This document shows positions 1-7,618 of a DNA stretch of 44,567 bases, one piece after another. The position numbers and the translations under genes are program-made. Below the pieces are notes generated by a model. The model was not told the DNA's origin, did not search any database, and was given only the letters and a program-made list of their open reading frames with translations. How positions within the stretch are numbered: position 1 is the stretch's first letter; every line of letters starts with the position of its first letter. The DNA comes from Oscillospiraceae bacterium (lineage in GTDB: Bacteria > Bacillota > Clostridia > Oscillospirales > Oscillospiraceae). The stretch lies in contig JAAWBD010000015.1 of NCBI GenBank assembly GCA_022792495.1, positions 1 through 44,567 of the forward strand, written 5' to 3'.

Positions 1-966
1 CGTTCCCACCGGCTTGGGCGTCAGGTCGTAGAGCACCCGGCACACACTGGGAACCTCCTTCAGGATCCGGTCTGTGATGGTCATCAGCACCGACCAGGCG
101 ATCTCGGGCACGGTGGCGGTCATGGCGTCCACAGTGTTCACCGCTCGGATGATGACAGGCCAGTCATAGGCCCGCTTGCCATCCCGGACTCCGGTGGCCC
201 GCATATCTGGGACTACGGTAAAGAACTGCCACACCTGCTCGGCAAGGCCGGCCTTGGCAAATTCCTCCCGCAGGATGGCGTCGGACTCCCGCAGGGCCGC
301 CAGCCGATCCCGGGTGATGGCGCCCAGGCAACGCACACCTAGACCAGGCCCGGGAAAGGGCTGCCGCTCTACCATGGAGACGGGCAGGCCCAAGGCCTTG
401 CCCACCACACGAACCTCATCCTTAAAGAGCAGCCGCACCGGTTCCACCAGCTCAAACTGCATATCCTCCGGCAGTCCGCCCACATTGTGGTGGGCCTTCA
501 CGCCGTCGCTCTCCAAAATGTCGGGGTAGATAGTCCCTTGGGCCAGAAAATCAATGCCCTCCAGCTTTCGGGCCTCCTCATCAAAGACCTTGATGAACTC
601 TCCGCCGATGATCTTCCGCTTCCGCTCCGGCTCATCCACCCCGGCAAGCAGATCCAGGAACCGGTCGGTGGCGTCCACATAGATGAGGTTGGCATCCAAC
701 TGATTCCGGAACACCTCGATGACCTGCTCGCTCTCCCCCTTCCGCATTAGCCCGTGGTTTACATGAACGCATACCAGCTGCTTTCCGATCGCCTTAATGA
801 GGAGCGCCGCCACCACAGAGGAGTCCACACCGCCGGAGAGAGCCAGCAGTACCTTCCGATCCCCCACCTGCTCCCGGACTTCCTTCACCTGCTCCGCGAT
901 AAAGGCCTCCGCCAGCTCCGAAGAGTTGATCCGCTTCATATCCGCAGGCCGTACATTGTTCTGCAT
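1..966 (-). CDS. guaA: GMP synthase, ATP pyrophosphatase-only form (3' end cut by window edge)
   Basis: Converts XMP to GMP through an adenylyl-XMP intermediate. The frame is open from the ATG at 966 to base 1 and ends in the usual C-terminal LYDLTPKP stretch, so only a few residues are missing. The PP-loop SGGVDSS is at residues 44-50, followed by the GMP-synthase signatures [15 protein letters not shown] and [12 protein letters not shown] and then the dimerisation domain. The roughly 200-residue class I glutaminase domain is absent. The start is well fixed by an AGGGAGG 7 bases upstream. A complete guaA lies directly upstream in the same direction. Such a protein must take ammonia directly or from a separate amidotransferase, as in the archaeal two-subunit enzyme; no partner gene is visible here. 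The function call is firm; the source of ammonia is unknown. Confidence 0.9.
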   Translation of the reverse strand, partial: MQNNVRPADMKRINSSELAEAFIAEQVKEVREQVGDRKVLLALSGGVDSSVVAALLIKAIGKQLVCVHVNHGLMRKGESEQVIEVFRNQLDANLIYVDATDRFLDLLAGVDEPERKRKIIGGEFIKVFDEEARKLEGIDFLAQGTIYPDILESDGVKAHHNVGGLPEDMQFELVEPVRLLFKDEVRVVGKALGLPVSMVERQPFPGPGLGVRCLGAITRDRLAALRESDAILREEFAKAGLAEQVWQFFTVVPDMRATGVRDGKRAYDWPVIIRAVNTVDAMTATVPEIAWSVLMTITDRILKEVPSVCRVLYDLTPKPVGT

Positions 967-996
967 ATTCCATCCTCCCTGTCTTTGGTTTTTCTG

Positions 997-1025
997 ATTA
1001 TACACCAAGAAAGCCGTCGACGCAA
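997..1025 (-). promoter_or_regulatory. Promoter of the PPase-only guaA
   Basis: TTGCGT (1020-1025), 17-bp spacer, TATAAT (997-1002), about 30 bases before the start codon at 966. The -35 box sits in the loop and second arm of the inverted repeat at 1007-1045, so hairpin or operator and promoter overlap. Confidence 0.6.
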
Positions 1026-1045
1026 GAGCTGTCGACGGCTTTCTT
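1007..1045 (-). terminator. Perfect 15-bp inverted repeat between the two guaA genes
   Basis: Arms at 1007-1021 and 1031-1045 are fully complementary, with a 9-base loop. The repeat starts one base after the stop codon of the full-length guaA. The arm ends are A/T-rich (CTTTCTT), so it can act as an intrinsic terminator, but no separate U-run follows. It also covers the -35 box of the next promoter, so a role as a protein-binding dyad is possible. Confidence 0.65.
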
Positions 1046-1046
1046 T

Positions 1047-2588
1047 TCACTCGAATTCCACAGTTGCGGGGGGCTTGCTGGTGATATCATAGAGCACCCG
1101 GTTGATATGGGGAACCTCGTTGACGATCCGAACGCTGACCCGATCCAACACCTCATAGGGGATCCGTGTCCAGTCCGCCGTCATAAAGTCGCTGGTGGTC
1201 ACGCTTCGAAGGGCGATGGCGTAATCGTAGGTTCGCCCGTCCCCCATGACCCCCACCGACCGCAGATTGGTCAGCACGGCAAAATACTGATCCATACTGC
1301 CCTCCAGGTGAGCCTTGGCAATCTCATCCCGGAAGATGAAATCGGCCAGCCGCAACAGATCCAGCTTTTCTTTGGTGATATCCCCGATGATCCGAATGGC
1401 CAACCCCGGCCCCGGGAAGGGCTGGCGGGAGACCAGATACTCCGGCAGCCCCAGATCCCTTCCCAATTGCCGCACCTCGTCCTTAAACAGCATCCGCAGA
1501 GGCTCGACGATCTCCTTAAAATCCACATAATCGGGAAGTCCGCCCACATTATGGTGGCTTTTGATAACGGCGGCATCCCCCGTCCCGGACTCAATGACAT
1601 CGGGGTAGATGGTGCCCTGAACCAGGTAATCCACCTGCCCGATCCGTTTTGCCTCCTGTTCAAAGACCCGGATGAACTCCTCCCCAATGATCTTCCGCTT
1701 AGCCTCCGGCTCAGAGACGCCGGAGAGCTTGGACAGGAAAAGCTCCTCCGCGTTGACGCGGACAAAATTGATATCCCATTTGCCAAAGGCCTGCTCCACC
1801 TCGTCCCCCTCATGGAGGCGCATCAGGCCATGATCCACAAACACGCAGGTGAGCTGATTCCCCACCGCCTCCGCCACCAGGGCGGCGGCCACAGAGGAAT
1901 CCACCCCACCGGACAGGGCCAGCAATACCTTCCCCGAACCCACCTTCTCCCGGATCCGGCGGACGGCGGTATCCTTATAGCTCTCCATGCTCCAGTCTCC
2001 TGCGGCCTTGCAGATCTCATAGAGGAAGTTGCGGATCATGGCGGTACCCATCTCCGTATGGTTTACCTCGGGATGGAACTGAACCCCATAGAACCCTCTG
2101 CTTTCGTCGCAGATAGCCACGTTAGGACATGCCTCAGAATGGGCTGCAAGGGAAAACCCTTCCGGAACCCTTTCCATGTAGTCCCCATGGCTCATCCAGG
2201 AAATGCCCTTTTCCGGCAGACCCTGGAACAGCTTACAGGCGGTATCGTAGAAGGTCTCCGTTTTTCCGTACTCCCTGGCGCTGTCACTCTGGGCCGCTGT
2301 CACCCTGCCTCCCAGGCTGTGGGCCATGAGCTGACATCCGTAACAGATCCCCAAAATAGGGATCCCCCAGTCAAAGATAGCGGGATCCACCTGGGGAGAA
2401 CCGGGGGCGTACACACTGCTGGGGCCGCCGGTAAAAATGATCCCGATGGGCTCCAGGGCCTTTAACCGCTCCAAGGGTGTGGTGCAGGGCTTTACCTCGC
2501 AGTACACCCCGCACTCCCGCACCCGGCGGGCGATAAGCTGGTTGTACTGTCCGCCGAAATCCAATATGATCACAAGCTGATGGGACAT
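1047..2588 (-). CDS. guaA: GMP synthase (glutamine-hydrolysing), full length
   Basis: Final step of GMP synthesis: XMP + ATP + glutamine to GMP. At 513 residues it has the usual length. The N-terminal class I amidotransferase has the nucleophile Cys82 (GICYG) and the His172/Glu174 pair (FHPE). The PP-loop SGGVDSS is at 226-232, followed by [15 protein letters not shown] and the C-terminal dimerisation domain ending [12 protein letters not shown]. The gene follows three small unknown genes at a gap of 36 bases and may share their promoter at 4326-4354. A second guaA lacking the glutaminase half lies immediately downstream. Everything expected for an active enzyme is present. Confidence 0.97.
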   Translation of the reverse strand: MSHQLVIILDFGGQYNQLIARRVRECGVYCEVKPCTTPLERLKALEPIGIIFTGGPSSVYAPGSPQVDPAIFDWGIPILGICYGCQLMAHSLGGRVTAAQSDSAREYGKTETFYDTACKLFQGLPEKGISWMSHGDYMERVPEGFSLAAHSEACPNVAICDESRGFYGVQFHPEVNHTEMGTAMIRNFLYEICKAAGDWSMESYKDTAVRRIREKVGSGKVLLALSGGVDSSVAAALVAEAVGNQLTCVFVDHGLMRLHEGDEVEQAFGKWDINFVRVNAEELFLSKLSGVSEPEAKRKIIGEEFIRVFEQEAKRIGQVDYLVQGTIYPDVIESGTGDAAVIKSHHNVGGLPDYVDFKEIVEPLRMLFKDEVRQLGRDLGLPEYLVSRQPFPGPGLAIRIIGDITKEKLDLLRLADFIFRDEIAKAHLEGSMDQYFAVLTNLRSVGVMGDGRTYDYAIALRSVTTSDFMTADWTRIPYEVLDRVSVRIVNEVPHINRVLYDITSKPPATVEFE

Positions 2589-2624
2589 ATATTTACCCCT
2601 TCCCGGGCCGCTCTCCGAGGGCCC

Positions 2625-2975
2625 TTACCACCACAGGAACTGATCCAACTCACCGTTGCAGAACAGCACATTTCCCTCGTGCTTTTCCTCATCCCGCACC
2701 GGCAGAAAGGGATCCAGAAGGGTCACCCGCTTGCCGCAGCTGGGACAGCGGTACTGAATGGCGCCACAGGCATACATCCCGGAGGGAATATCCGCCTTCT
2801 TCTCCACCTTGTGCAGATTCTTTATGTAGAACTCAGGATTCTTGTGCTCCGTATAGTGGCCCACGATCATACAGGGAAGGGCATATAGCTGCTTGCGGAG
2901 CTTCTCCATGGCGCAGTTGCACTCTTTACACCAATCGTCCTGGTATTTGGCCAGGAATTTCTCAAAGAAACCCAT
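2625..2975 (-). CDS. Small protein with CxxC zinc-ribbon-like motifs, function unknown
   Basis: 116 residues from the ATG at 2975, which lies 2 bases after the stop of the upstream gene; an in-frame extension would run far into that gene and is unlikely. Two CxxC pairs are visible: CKEC with a nearby third Cys (CKECNC, about 16-21), and CPSC at about 75-78. This suggests a zinc-ribbon fold. No membrane segment or signal peptide is seen. I do not recognise the family. It is the last of three unknown genes before guaA in what looks like one operon; a link to GMP synthesis is not shown by the sequence. Confidence 0.75.
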   Translation of the reverse strand: MGFFEKFLAKYQDDWCKECNCAMEKLRKQLYALPCMIVGHYTEHKNPEFYIKNLHKVEKKADIPSGMYACGAIQYRCPSCGKRVTLLDPFLPVRDEEKHEGNVLFCNGELDQFLWW

Positions 2976-2977
2976 TT

Positions 2978-3571
2978 TTACACACCCGAGCTCTGCTGCC
3001 GGGCGGCTTCCAGCACCTGGACCCAGCGATCCGCCTTGGAGATCCCCTCCAGCACCTTGGGATCCTCCATCTTCCACCGCTGGTTGGAGGTGAAGGTATC
3101 CACCCGGATCTTTACGCCGTCCACCTGAAACAGGAAGCTCACCCGGCTGGTGCCCCGCAGGAAGCCCGCGCCGCCGGCGCCGTCCTCGCTCCAGGCGTTG
3201 CTGATACGGCTGGCGGGCAAAACATAAAGCTCAAATGGGTTCCAGAAAAACAGCATCGCCACGGTTCCCTTCTTCATGTCCACCACCACGGTCTGATTGT
3301 TGCCATAGAAGGTCTGGTGCCGCTCAAAGCCCTGCTCGTCCAGAACCTTCATCATATTCTTTTTCCGCATTCTCCAGATGGTGGTGGTGCCAAAGACCCA
3401 CCAGATCACCGCCAGAGCGGTGGGGCACATAAAGCAGATCACTGCACCGTTTCCTCCGTCACGGAAGAACTGATAGCCAATAAAGCCGCCCAGCACAATG
3501 ATGGCGATGGGCAGAAAAATGGTGGCCAACAGATAGACAGCGTTTACTTTTTTGACAGGCTTGGTACTCAT
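2978..3571 (-). CDS. Membrane protein with two N-terminal helices, function unknown
   Basis: 197 residues. Two hydrophobic segments lie at about residues 11-33 (AVYLLATIFLPIAIIVLGG) and 43-63. A soluble C-terminal part follows, starting with a short basic stretch (RMRKKNM). This part resembles a PH-like or beta-rich cytoplasmic domain in composition, but I cannot name it. The gene sits 42 bases after an unknown membrane protein and 2 bases before the zinc-ribbon-like protein, so translation is probably coupled. No family recognised. Confidence 0.75.
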   Translation of the reverse strand: MSTKPVKKVNAVYLLATIFLPIAIIVLGGFIGYQFFRDGGNGAVICFMCPTALAVIWWVFGTTTIWRMRKKNMMKVLDEQGFERHQTFYGNNQTVVVDMKKGTVAMLFFWNPFELYVLPASRISNAWSEDGAGGAGFLRGTSRVSFLFQVDGVKIRVDTFTSNQRWKMEDPKVLEGISKADRWVQVLEAARQQSSGV

Positions 3572-3613
3572 CTCTCATTCCTTCTTTCCTGATATATCAC
3601 CCGAACCAGGGCT

Positions 3614-4288
3614 TCAATCCCATTCACTCTTGGGTTCCCCCTCTTTCCTTTTGGGGGTTATAAAGAATGGGAAGATCCCCAGATGAGCGCCAAAGGAGTG
3701 GAACAGGGGAAAGCTGATAAAAATGGTGGCAACCTGTACGATTCCGGCGTAGTGCCCGGTATAGTCCTCCTGGCTGACCGTGCCGCCATTTCCCCGCATA
3801 TCTACGTAAAAATCCGTACGGCTCAGTTCTCCGCCATACTGGATCTGCTTCATAAAATACTCATCCTTGGACAGGTCGTCATACACCACCTGTCCCACCG
3901 GAAGGGTGTGGTCGCTGGTGTAATAATCCCCCTCCTGCTGGACATTCTCCATATTGATCACCGCAGCGATCACCTCGCCGGAGGGGAGGGTCACGGCATA
4001 TGTATAGACCCCGTTATGATAGCCCGCACCCCGGTTTCGGTACTCGATCCCTGGGGAGACGATGGTGAATCTCTCCTCCTTGAGAAGCTCCTCCACACTC
4101 TGGATCCGGGGGATATCCGCCCCCGCCTTGCCGCCGATCTCCCCGTCAGCCACCGTGTGTTCCTCCACATAGCTCTCATAGGCGGGGGGCAGAAGCATGG
4201 TGGTCAGCTTGGAGGTTCCCAGACTGAGCCCGTATGCCAAAAGCATACAAAGCCAAATGTCAAAACGCAGCAGATACCTTCGTCTCAA
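3614..4288 (-). CDS. Membrane protein with extracytoplasmic domain, function unknown
   Basis: 224 residues. An N-terminal helix (about 8-35) is followed by a soluble domain of about 145 residues, then a C-terminal hydrophobic segment (about 182-206) and a charged tail (PKRKEGEP). This suggests two membrane spans with the middle domain outside the cell. First gene of the likely operon with the two following unknown genes and guaA; a near-consensus promoter lies 38 bases upstream. It is not recognised as a known family, and the topology is inferred only from hydrophobicity. Confidence 0.75.
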   Translation of the reverse strand: MRRRYLLRFDIWLCMLLAYGLSLGTSKLTTMLLPPAYESYVEEHTVADGEIGGKAGADIPRIQSVEELLKEERFTIVSPGIEYRNRGAGYHNGVYTYAVTLPSGEVIAAVINMENVQQEGDYYTSDHTLPVGQVVYDDLSKDEYFMKQIQYGGELSRTDFYVDMRGNGGTVSQEDYTGHYAGIVQVATIFISFPLFHSFGAHLGIFPFFITPKRKEGEPKSEWD

Positions 4289-4325
4289 AGGATCTCCTCC
4301 CCTCGTCGGCCAGATACAGTGCTTT

Positions 4326-4354
4326 ATTATACAAAATTATTTCGAAATTGGCAA
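4326..4354 (-). promoter_or_regulatory. Sigma-A promoter of the unknown-gene/guaA operon
   Basis: TTGCCA (4349-4354), 17-bp spacer, TATAAT (4326-4331), ending 38 bases before the start at 4288. Its -35 box overlaps one arm of the inverted repeat at 4350-4385. Confidence 0.75.
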
Positions 4355-4385
4355 GACCTCAATTTTTCACGAAAAGGATCTTGCC
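4350..4385. repeat. Inverted repeat over the metallophosphoesterase stop codon
   Basis: GGCAAGA and TCTTGCC form 7-bp outer arms. CC/GG and TTTTC/GAAAA pairings inside could extend the stem. It spans the stop codon at 4367-4369 and the -35 box of the next promoter. No U-run follows, so it is not a classic terminator. Confidence 0.4.
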
Positions 4386-5194
4386 GGAACCAGATCCACG
4401 ACCACCACCTCCGGCCGGTCAAAAAAACGGGGCACCCGGGTGCTCTCCTTGGACAGGCCCCGCCCGACGATCATCACGCTCCCGTCCGCCAGTCGGTATT
4501 CCCCGCCGGCATAGGCGGGAAACCATCCCTGATCCGGGGCGAACAGGCCGTTGACCACCCCCGGCAGCCGCCATTGCCCCCCATGGGCATGACCGGCCAG
4601 TACAAGATCAAAGCCGTCGTACTCCTCCACCCTTTCCGGTCGATGGGTCAACAGAAGGGAAAAGTTCACCTCAGACAGTCCTCTCTTCCCCTCTGCCAGC
4701 TGCGCCCTCCACAGCTCCTCCCCCGCCGCCGGATCGTCGATCCCGAAGATCCGAAGTCCACCGGGCAGAAGGGCCTCCTCCCCCTCCAGAACCGTCACTC
4801 CACATTCGGCTATCTCCTGTTTCAGTTCATCCCCATATCCGCTCCAAAGCTCATGGTTTCCACTCACATAAAAGGTGGGACACATCTCCCCCAGAGCCCT
4901 GGCCGCTTTATAGGCCAACCCTGGCGGCCGGTGTCCAAAGTCATCATCCACCCAGTCTCCGCCCAGCAGGATATAATCAGGCGCCTGCTTCCGAACCAAT
5001 TCCAATAGCATTCCCTGTCCCGCCCCATGCTCGCAGGAGTGAAGGTCAGAGAGAAAGACGACCCGCACCGGCTCAGTCAGCTTGTCACTTTCGATCCGGT
5101 ACTTCCGGACAACCAGCCTGGTATCCAGCCCCAAAAGAAAAAAGAGCAATACCCCGGCCAACATGACCGTCAAAACCACCCGTTTCCGCTTCAT
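4367..5194 (-). CDS. Membrane-anchored metallophosphoesterase
   Basis: Calcineurin-like phosphoesterase of 275 residues. A basic N-terminus and one hydrophobic anchor (about 5-23) come first. The dinuclear metal site motifs follow in order: SDLH (49-52), GGDWVDDD (78-85), GNHE (112-115), the single His183 and GHAHGGQ (200-206). The order and the GHAH form match the YkuE/YaeI-like group, some of which hydrolyse lipid or lipid A-related phosphates, but the substrate cannot be read here. The start at 5194 is chosen over 5236 because of AGAGGTGG just upstream and because the basic residues then directly precede the anchor. Transcribed divergently from the DUF421 gene. Confidence 0.88.
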   Translation of the reverse strand: MKRKRVVLTVMLAGVLLFFLLGLDTRLVVRKYRIESDKLTEPVRVVFLSDLHSCEHGAGQGMLLELVRKQAPDYILLGGDWVDDDFGHRPPGLAYKAARALGEMCPTFYVSGNHELWSGYGDELKQEIAECGVTVLEGEEALLPGGLRIFGIDDPAAGEELWRAQLAEGKRGLSEVNFSLLLTHRPERVEEYDGFDLVLAGHAHGGQWRLPGVVNGLFAPDQGWFPAYAGGEYRLADGSVMIVGRGLSKESTRVPRFFDRPEVVVVDLVPARSFS

Positions 5195-5215
5195 TACCCC
5201 ACCTCTTTCCGGAAA

Positions 5216-5244
5216 AGAATAGCATATCAAGCCCAAACATTCAA
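5216..5244 (-). promoter_or_regulatory. Promoter of the metallophosphoesterase gene
   Basis: TTGAAT (5239-5244), 17-bp spacer, TATTCT (5216-5221), with an extended -10 TGC directly before TATTCT. It lies 22 bases before the start codon at 5194. Confidence 0.6.
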
Positions 5245-5324
5245 GAAAATTTTCCTGTCCTTGCCCTCATAACCCCACCCATTCGGGCCATACTGAGAGG
5301 GAGACACATTGGGGAGGTCTTGCC

Positions 5325-6005
5325 ATGGTCATCGCTTTTGTCCGTACAATCATCCTCTATCTCTTCATTATCGCCGGTATCCGCCTTATGGGTAAGCGCC
5401 AGGTGGGGGAGCTGGAGCCCTCTGAGCTGGTGCTGGCTCTCATCATAGCGGATCTGGCGGCAGTCCCCATGCAGGACTTTGGGATCCCTCTCCTTTCTGG
5501 CATCATCCCGATCTTCACTCTCCTGGCCCTCACCATGATCATCTCAGTGGCCTCCATGAAAAGCGTGAAGTTTCGGGCCCTCATCTGCGGCCGCCCCTCT
5601 ATCATCATAGAAAACGGAAAGCTAAAGCAGGCTGAGATGAGCAAAAACCGCTTCACCGTGGACGAGCTGATGGAGGAGCTACGGATGAAGGGGATCACCG
5701 ACATCTCCACGGTCAAGTATGCCATTTTGGAGACCAACGGCCAGCTCTCTGTCCTCCCCTTCGCCGACCAAAAGCCCCCCTCTGCCAAGGATATGTCCCT
5801 GGCCCCCCAGGAGGCAGGCCTGCCCCTGGTTCTCATCAACGACGGCCGGGTGTTAGAGCACAACCTGAAGCTCCGGGGCTACGATGAAACATGGCTGGAG
5901 AAACAGCTCAAGGCCCATAAGGTCAAGTGCCCGGAGCAGGTCTATCTCCTCACCGCCGACGAGCTGGGCCGGGTCTACTTTGCCCCCAAGGAGGAGCCAA
6001 AATGA
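5325..6005 (+). CDS. DUF421 (YetF-like) membrane protein
   Basis: 226 residues. Three hydrophobic segments in the first 80 residues are followed by a conserved cytoplasmic part. The family signatures are visible: the RLMGKRQVGELEPSELV stretch after the first helix, then GRPSIIIENGKL and the RFTVDELMEELR segment. The exact biochemical role of DUF421 proteins is unknown; in Bacillus relatives (YetF, YrbG, YdfS) some act on spore membranes. ATG with GGGGAGG upstream. The stop overlaps the start of the following DUF4363 gene (ATGA), a pairing often seen in Clostridia, so the two products probably act together at the membrane. Confidence 0.9.
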   Translation: MVIAFVRTIILYLFIIAGIRLMGKRQVGELEPSELVLALIIADLAAVPMQDFGIPLLSGIIPIFTLLALTMIISVASMKSVKFRALICGRPSIIIENGKLKQAEMSKNRFTVDELMEELRMKGITDISTVKYAILETNGQLSVLPFADQKPPSAKDMSLAPQEAGLPLVLINDGRVLEHNLKLRGYDETWLEKQLKAHKVKCPEQVYLLTADELGRVYFAPKEEPK

Positions 6006-6382
6006 AACGGATCATCGCTGCCACAGCCATTCTGCTCCTGGTTTTTGCTGCCACCCTCTGCCACAGCTTCTATATCTCCTCCTTCACCCAGGAGTTGACC
6101 TCTATCCTGGAGGCGGCGGAGGCCAATGCGGAGAGGAACGACTGGGCCGCCGCCGAAAAGCTGACCCAGGCCGCCCGCGACCGCTGGGATTCCACCGACG
6201 CCTATCTCCACATCCTCCTGCGCCACAGTGAGACCGACGCCATCTATACCGGCTTCCGAGAGGTAGCGGAGTTTATCCAATGTCAGGAAGGGGGCGAATA
6301 CTCTGCCGCCAACGCCCGCCTTATCGCCGAGCTGGAGCTTCTCTCCGAGGCGGAGCAGCTTACCCTAAAGAATATCCTGTAA
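6002..6382 (+). CDS. DUF4363 family protein
   Basis: 126 residues: an N-terminal signal-anchor (about 4-23) and an alpha-helical, Ala/Glu-rich extracytoplasmic domain with the conserved WxxAxxLTxxARDRWDS-type helix. This matches the DUF4363 family, which commonly sits next to DUF421 genes. Translation is coupled to the DUF421 gene through an ATGA overlap. Function unknown. A long bidirectional hairpin begins at the stop codon. Confidence 0.85.
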   Translation: MKRIIAATAILLLVFAATLCHSFYISSFTQELTSILEAAEANAERNDWAAAEKLTQAARDRWDSTDAYLHILLRHSETDAIYTGFREVAEFIQCQEGGEYSAANARLIAELELLSEAEQLTLKNIL

Positions 6383-6434
6383 GAAAAGGCGGAAGCACAG
6401 AGGCCCTATCGGCCCCTGTGTTTCCGCCTTTTCT
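6382..6434. terminator. Bidirectional terminator between DUF4363 and yjdF
   Basis: Arms at about 6382-6405 and 6411-6434 form a long stem with one mismatch and one wobble, flanked by A4 and T4 runs. The right arm encodes the last codons of yjdF on the other strand, and the yjdF stop codon (6406-6408) lies in the loop. Confidence 0.85.
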
Positions 6435-6825
6435 TCTCCTGCCGGAGGAGAAATCTCCGCATCTCCTCATCCTCCCGCTCCTGCCGGGAGCTCTCCCGGC
6501 GCGCCTCCTTCCCCTCCGCTCGTTGGAGCTTCAAGGCTTCCTGAGCCTTGGTTCCCTTCGGCCGGCCCTCCAGATGCCTGGCGGCATCCCGCCGTACCCG
6601 CTTCGGGTTTCGGTGTTCAAACTCCCTTTTTTCTGTGGGAATGGTGGGAGAAAACCGAAGGCGGCACCAATTCTCCAAAAGGAACTGATACACCTCAAAA
6701 TCCTTTGGTTCCCCACCGAAGGTGATCTGGCAGACCGAATATCCCTCGGCCTCCCTCCGCTCCACCAGCCCTATCCAAAAGGGATCCTGAAAGCAGACGG
6801 TGACAGAACAGCAGTCGCATTCCAT
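6406..6825 (-). CDS. yjdF: YjdF family RNA-binding protein
   Basis: 139 residues. The N-terminal half has the family pattern: VTVCFQDPFWIGL, then VCQITFGGEPKDFEVYQFLLENW, then LRFSP. The C-terminal 40 residues are a charged, strongly basic helix ending KKRRKHRGR, typical of the family. The cellular role is unknown; in other Firmicutes yjdF is switched by an RNA that senses azaaromatic compounds. The start at 6825 is chosen because AGGAGG lies 7 bases upstream and the family begins near VTV; the in-frame extension to 6870 would run into the leader RNA. Cys pairs at the extreme N-terminus (CDCC) are unusual. Confidence 0.9.
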   Translation of the reverse strand: MECDCCSVTVCFQDPFWIGLVERREAEGYSVCQITFGGEPKDFEVYQFLLENWCRLRFSPTIPTEKREFEHRNPKRVRRDAARHLEGRPKGTKAQEALKLQRAEGKEARRESSRQEREDEEMRRFLLRQEKKRRKHRGR

Positions 6826-6832
6826 AGAGCAT

Positions 6833-6968
6833 CCTCCTTTGTATTCCTTCCGCGGAGAACGGACAACCAAGGAGGCAGGTTACTGACGATGTGGGCTTCA
6901 ACCCACACCGCGCCCGGACTACCGACCGAGCCGTGTTTTTATCCCCGCGGGCGGCTCTTTGCCACCAA
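6833..6968 (-). ncRNA. yjdF riboswitch leader
   Basis: The leader between the promoter and yjdF is GC-rich and structured. It holds hairpins GGTGGC/GCCGCC and TGTGGG/CCCACA. A CCTCCTT stretch (6869-6875) is perfectly complementary to the AAGGAGG ribosome binding site (6833-6839), separated by 29 bases that include CCGCGGAAGG. This arrangement, plus the yjdF gene it precedes, fits the yjdF motif RNA, which is known to bind azaaromatic compounds and control translation. The covariance-model match was not tested. Confidence 0.75.
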
Positions 6969-6972
6969 TTCC

Positions 6973-7001
6973 ATTCTACTCCATTCCCTCTTCCTTTTCA
7001 A
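6973..7001 (-). promoter_or_regulatory. Promoter of the yjdF leader RNA
   Basis: TTGAAA (6996-7001), 17-bp spacer, TAGAAT (6973-6978). Transcription would start near 6967, about 140 bases before the yjdF start codon, leaving room for the riboswitch. Confidence 0.7.
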
Positions 7002-7040
7002 GGCCTCGGCCCCTGTCATGTCTTGTTTTCCCAGCAGGAC

Positions 7041-7075
7041 AAAAAAAGCGCCCCGCCTGGTCTCAGGCGGGGCGC
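7041..7075 (-). terminator. Terminator after nrdR
   Basis: GCGCCCCGCCT and AGGCGGGGCGC arms (7048-7058 and 7065-7075), a 6-base loop, then a run of seven U residues in the minus direction. It separates nrdR from the yjdF promoter. Confidence 0.95.
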
Positions 7076-7080
7076 CTCTC

Positions 7081-7536
7081 TCATTTCTCCTGCAGCAGCT
7101 TGTTCAGCTCGCTCATAAAGGTGCTGATATCCTTGAACTGCCGGTACACCGAGGCAAACCGAACATAGGCCACCTCGTCCACATCCTTCAGCCGATCCAT
7201 GACCATCTCTCCGATCTTGGCGGAGGGCACCTCCCGGTTCATCTCATTCTGAAGGATCTGCTCGATCTCGTCCACCATCTTCTCCATATTCTCAAAGGAC
7301 ACCGGCCGCTTTTCACAGGCACGGATGATACCGTTGAGCAGCTTGCTGCGGTCAAAGCTCTGGCGGCTTCCATCCTTCTTGATGACCACCACGGGCAGAG
7401 ACTCCATCACCTCAAAGGTGGTGAACCGCTTGTGACACTCCAAACACTCCCGGCGGCGGCGGATGCTGGCCCCATCCTCAGCAGGGCGGGAGTCCACCAC
7501 CTTGCTGTCCAGATACCCACAGAAAGGACATTTCAT
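7081..7536 (-). CDS. nrdR: Transcriptional repressor NrdR
   Basis: Nucleotide-sensing repressor of ribonucleotide reductase genes. 151 residues. The N-terminal zinc ribbon has Cys3, Cys6, Cys31 and Cys34, followed by the [17 protein letters not shown] segment and an ATP-cone (about 49-139) that binds ATP or dATP. Full length, with no unusual residues. No nrd genes lie in the window, so its targets are elsewhere. It follows folD by 82 bases; no convincing promoter or strong terminator is seen in that gap, so readthrough from folD is possible. Confidence 0.96.
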   Translation of the reverse strand: MKCPFCGYLDSKVVDSRPAEDGASIRRRRECLECHKRFTTFEVMESLPVVVIKKDGSRQSFDRSKLLNGIIRACEKRPVSFENMEKMVDEIEQILQNEMNREVPSAKIGEMVMDRLKDVDEVAYVRFASVYRQFKDISTFMSELNKLLQEK

Positions 7537-7618
7537 ATCTCAGCACGCTCCTATGTAATTAGAGGTTGTGATTTTGCTATTTTCCAGTTTATCATAAAAA
7601 AACAGCTTTGACCAGCCC

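Noticed and set aside
1-966. Reading the PPase-only guaA as a pseudogene fragment
   Set aside because: It has a precise ATG with ribosome site, its own promoter, an intact PP-loop and an uninterrupted frame of 322 codons.
1107-2465. 452-codon plus-strand frame antisense to guaA
   Set aside because: Shadow of a GC-rich gene. Guanine/histidine/proline-rich translation without any motif, no ribosome site, and fully covered by a certain gene.
6280-7611. 443-codon plus-strand frame across yjdF and nrdR
   Set aside because: It crosses two certain genes, a riboswitch and a terminator; the translation has no domain.
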